Origin: Candidatus Omnitrophica bacterium UBA1562 | GTDB lineage: Bacteria; Omnitrophota; Gorgyraeia; Gygaellales; Profunditerraquicolaceae | DNA length: 14,731 nt | Direction of reading: 5' to 3' | NCBI GenBank assembly: GCA_002322525.1 | Contig: DCOU01000034.1 | Location: 1-14,731 of the forward strand | In this document: positions 9,401 to 12,400 of the stretch, piece by piece | Layout: each line of letters begins with the position of its first letter | Numbering within the stretch: the stretch's first letter is position 1 | Notes under the pieces: model-generated | Seen by the model: only the letters and a program-made list of their open reading frames with translations | Told to the model about the DNA's origin: nothing | The model's database searches: none | Translations under genes and position numbers: made by a program

Positions 9401-12400
9401 CGGGAAGATATCGGGTTATCTATGAGGAGATATCCAATGACAATATCCGCATTATTCACGAGGCAGGAATAACTAAGAAAGAAGTGAACAAAGATTCAGA
9501 GTGGGGCCCTATCCACCTTAAACTTATTTTGCCTGGCAGAGAAAAAGAATCTTCTGGCTTTCACATTGGTAATAAAATCCGGATTGTAATAAGAGAAGTC
9601 GAGGATCCTAATAGGATTATATATGCAAGCGCGCCAATGCAAATCCGTATCAGAAAGCCAACTATTCGGCAAAGCCCTTGGATTAGTAAGATTGCCGAAG
9701 AAATCTTTGACCGCGTCACTGCCTCAATGCTTCTTGCAGGTATTTTTACTGCCTTTAGCTGGTTACTTATACCTTATATGATATATTGTGGCTTAAGGTA
9801 TAAACAAGTATTTTATAGAGACGTTTCCATATGGATTTACAAAAAAGGAAAGTTGGTGCGGGGTAGCATATATAAATTTATAACTTTAGACCCCAACGCC
9901 GATAATAAGCTTATCTTAAGTATCTTAGGAAGATTTATTCGCGCAATTGGCTTGGATGAACTCCCGCAGCTGGTATTGGTATTACAAGGGTATTGGTCTA
10001 TTTTTGGCCCTCGCGCTCAACAGGCTAGAATACACAGGCTTTCTACCGGAGACTGGGTGGTGAGTAAGGATTCAAAGAAACGATATGCCAAAGGATGCAA
10101 GCCAGGTTTCTTAGGCACTATAATAGCGTTAATAGGCCGTGGCCCCATAAAACCGAGCTTGATTACGAAGATTGCTTATGACCAATTTGACCATGAGAAT
10201 CGGTCTATAATTCTGGGCATTAGAATTATTTACCGCGTATTACTTGCCTTTATTTGTTTAGAAGGGGTTGAGAGATACAGCGGCTTTAGAGACTTAGAAA
10301 TATTGGAGATGGAAGACTGGAAAGTAGGGCCTGGGGCTGTAGCTGCGCCGGACACTGAAGCCGCCGCGCCGCCAGCCGCGGACACTATAAGAGGATTTAC
10401 CTCGCCATATTCTTCAACTTTTTCAGTAGATATAATCAGCCAAGAGATCGGGGCTTTGATAGGACTCTTAGAATCAGATAGAACATGGGGAAGCATTGTT
10501 TATGAGTTGAAAATCAAGTTAAATAAAGTCATTAGTGAGTTAAAGAGGCTAAAGAAAGACAGGGGAGATTTTGAGAAGCCATACGAATTAGCGCGTGTAA
10601 TACTAGCTTTAATAAAAGATCACGGACATCGAGATGCAATTGCTCGCAAAAGACTCGCTGATTCATTAAGAGAATTAGCTAGCAAGTTTGCCCAAATATC
10701 ATCTCCCACTGCTGATGAGAATAGGAGGTCCTTTCCGCTTCCAAAAGATGGTTCAGGTAGGGCCATTAGAGTGCTCATCTTTGACATGGGCCGTACTCTT
10801 TATACATCAAAAGAACTTACTCAAGCAACTGAAGAGATGTGTTATACGTTTGCATATGCAAAATTAGGTGGCAGGATTAGCAGGGATGAGATTATCGCAA
10901 CCAGGAAGAGGTTGAACAGTATGAGTGGTATGTTGAGACAGTATCATTTAGATTTAAATGAATATTTTGATTATTTGGCTAAGAATCTTGAGCCTTCAGA
11001 ATATCTAAATTCCAATCTAGCCTTGAGGATTTTTCTGGAAAACCTAAAAAGGCGATTTAAACTCGCGGTCGTTACCAACAATGGAACCGAGATCACCAGA
11101 AAGACACTGGCAGCTATTGGCATAGATGATCTTTTTGATTTCGTTATGACGCAGGAAATAGCCGGTAAGGGAAAACCTGATCCTCGAATGTTGCAATTAG
11201 TTTGCGAACATTTTAACATTCAGCCGCAAGAAGCAGTTTCCATCGGGGACCGTAAAGAAATAGATATCGATAGTGCTGCCCAAATTGGCATGCCAGGTAT
11301 TTTAGTAACCGGGCCACAGGATTTTTTGGATAACTTAGAAGAGAAGCTGAAGCAAGCAATGCTGGAATCATCGATTTCTGAAACAGGCCCTCCTGACAAT
11401 ACTGGATTTCAGGGAATGGCCTTATTGACGGTTCCTCTGATGCTTGGCTTCAATATTAGTTCCTTAGATACCTCGCCCACTTGGTTGACAGCCACACTTC
11501 TTGCAATCGGGCTCATGGTGTCGATAATGGTAAGTAGAGCCTCAAATAGAGGTAAGCATTTCCTCAGAGAACCCGCCGCGCCGACGGCAACCGAGCCAGT
11601 TACAGCAGAACAAATTCTAAATCGGATTTTTAATAAGTCCCCAAGGAAAAAATATAAAATGCAAGGTAGAACATATGTGATCACCGATCCCTCTGACAGG
11701 CGTTATGTATATGTAGCTAAAAAGGCTCCTCAAGGAAGAATAGAAGAGGAGATTCTACGCCGGGAAGCACATATGATCCGTGAACTCCAGGCTAAGGGAT
11801 TTCCAAAAGCCCCCCAGATTATTCCTGATGCTTCTGGGAATGAAGTGGTGAGATTCGGAGGCCTTGTCTTTTTAATTACCCGCACCAAGCGTGGTAAACG
11901 TAAGTATCTAACCGATTTGGCTAACTATCCAAGTAGGAATGGGAAAGAGAAGAATAAAAAGATTCTCTCCGCAGCAGCCCTGGCTAATATGCAGGATTTG
12001 AGCTGGTTATTCCTTCATGGGTATCTGCATAAATCACTAACCTCATTTTCGCACTGGAGTGGCTTAAGAGGCGGGTGGAGATGGGATTACGATCCGGATT
12101 TTGTAATTACTGGTACAATCCCTAATGTTGAATCTGGATTATTATATCCTAACCTGCGGATGATAGGAATTGACGATTTTGAACACGTAGTTTCCTTTGG
12201 AATGGAGGATGTGGAATCAGTGCTTGGACAGAATATTATTGAGTTCATTCCTTCAGTGGGATACGTGGGAATTAAGATTGGATTGAGTAATGAGGAAATC
12301 ACGGAAATAATAATAAACAGTATCAAAGAATTTCATTCTGGATTTTATAAGGGCGAATTTCCTGAATCCTTCTTAAATGGCCTTGAGTCTTTCTTAGTTG

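Noticed and set aside
10723..10750. AGGAGG followed by ATG as a possible internal start
   Set aside because: The ATG at 10748 is out of frame with the HAD domain and leads to a stop after roughly 40 codons; the frame-1 gene continues unbroken.
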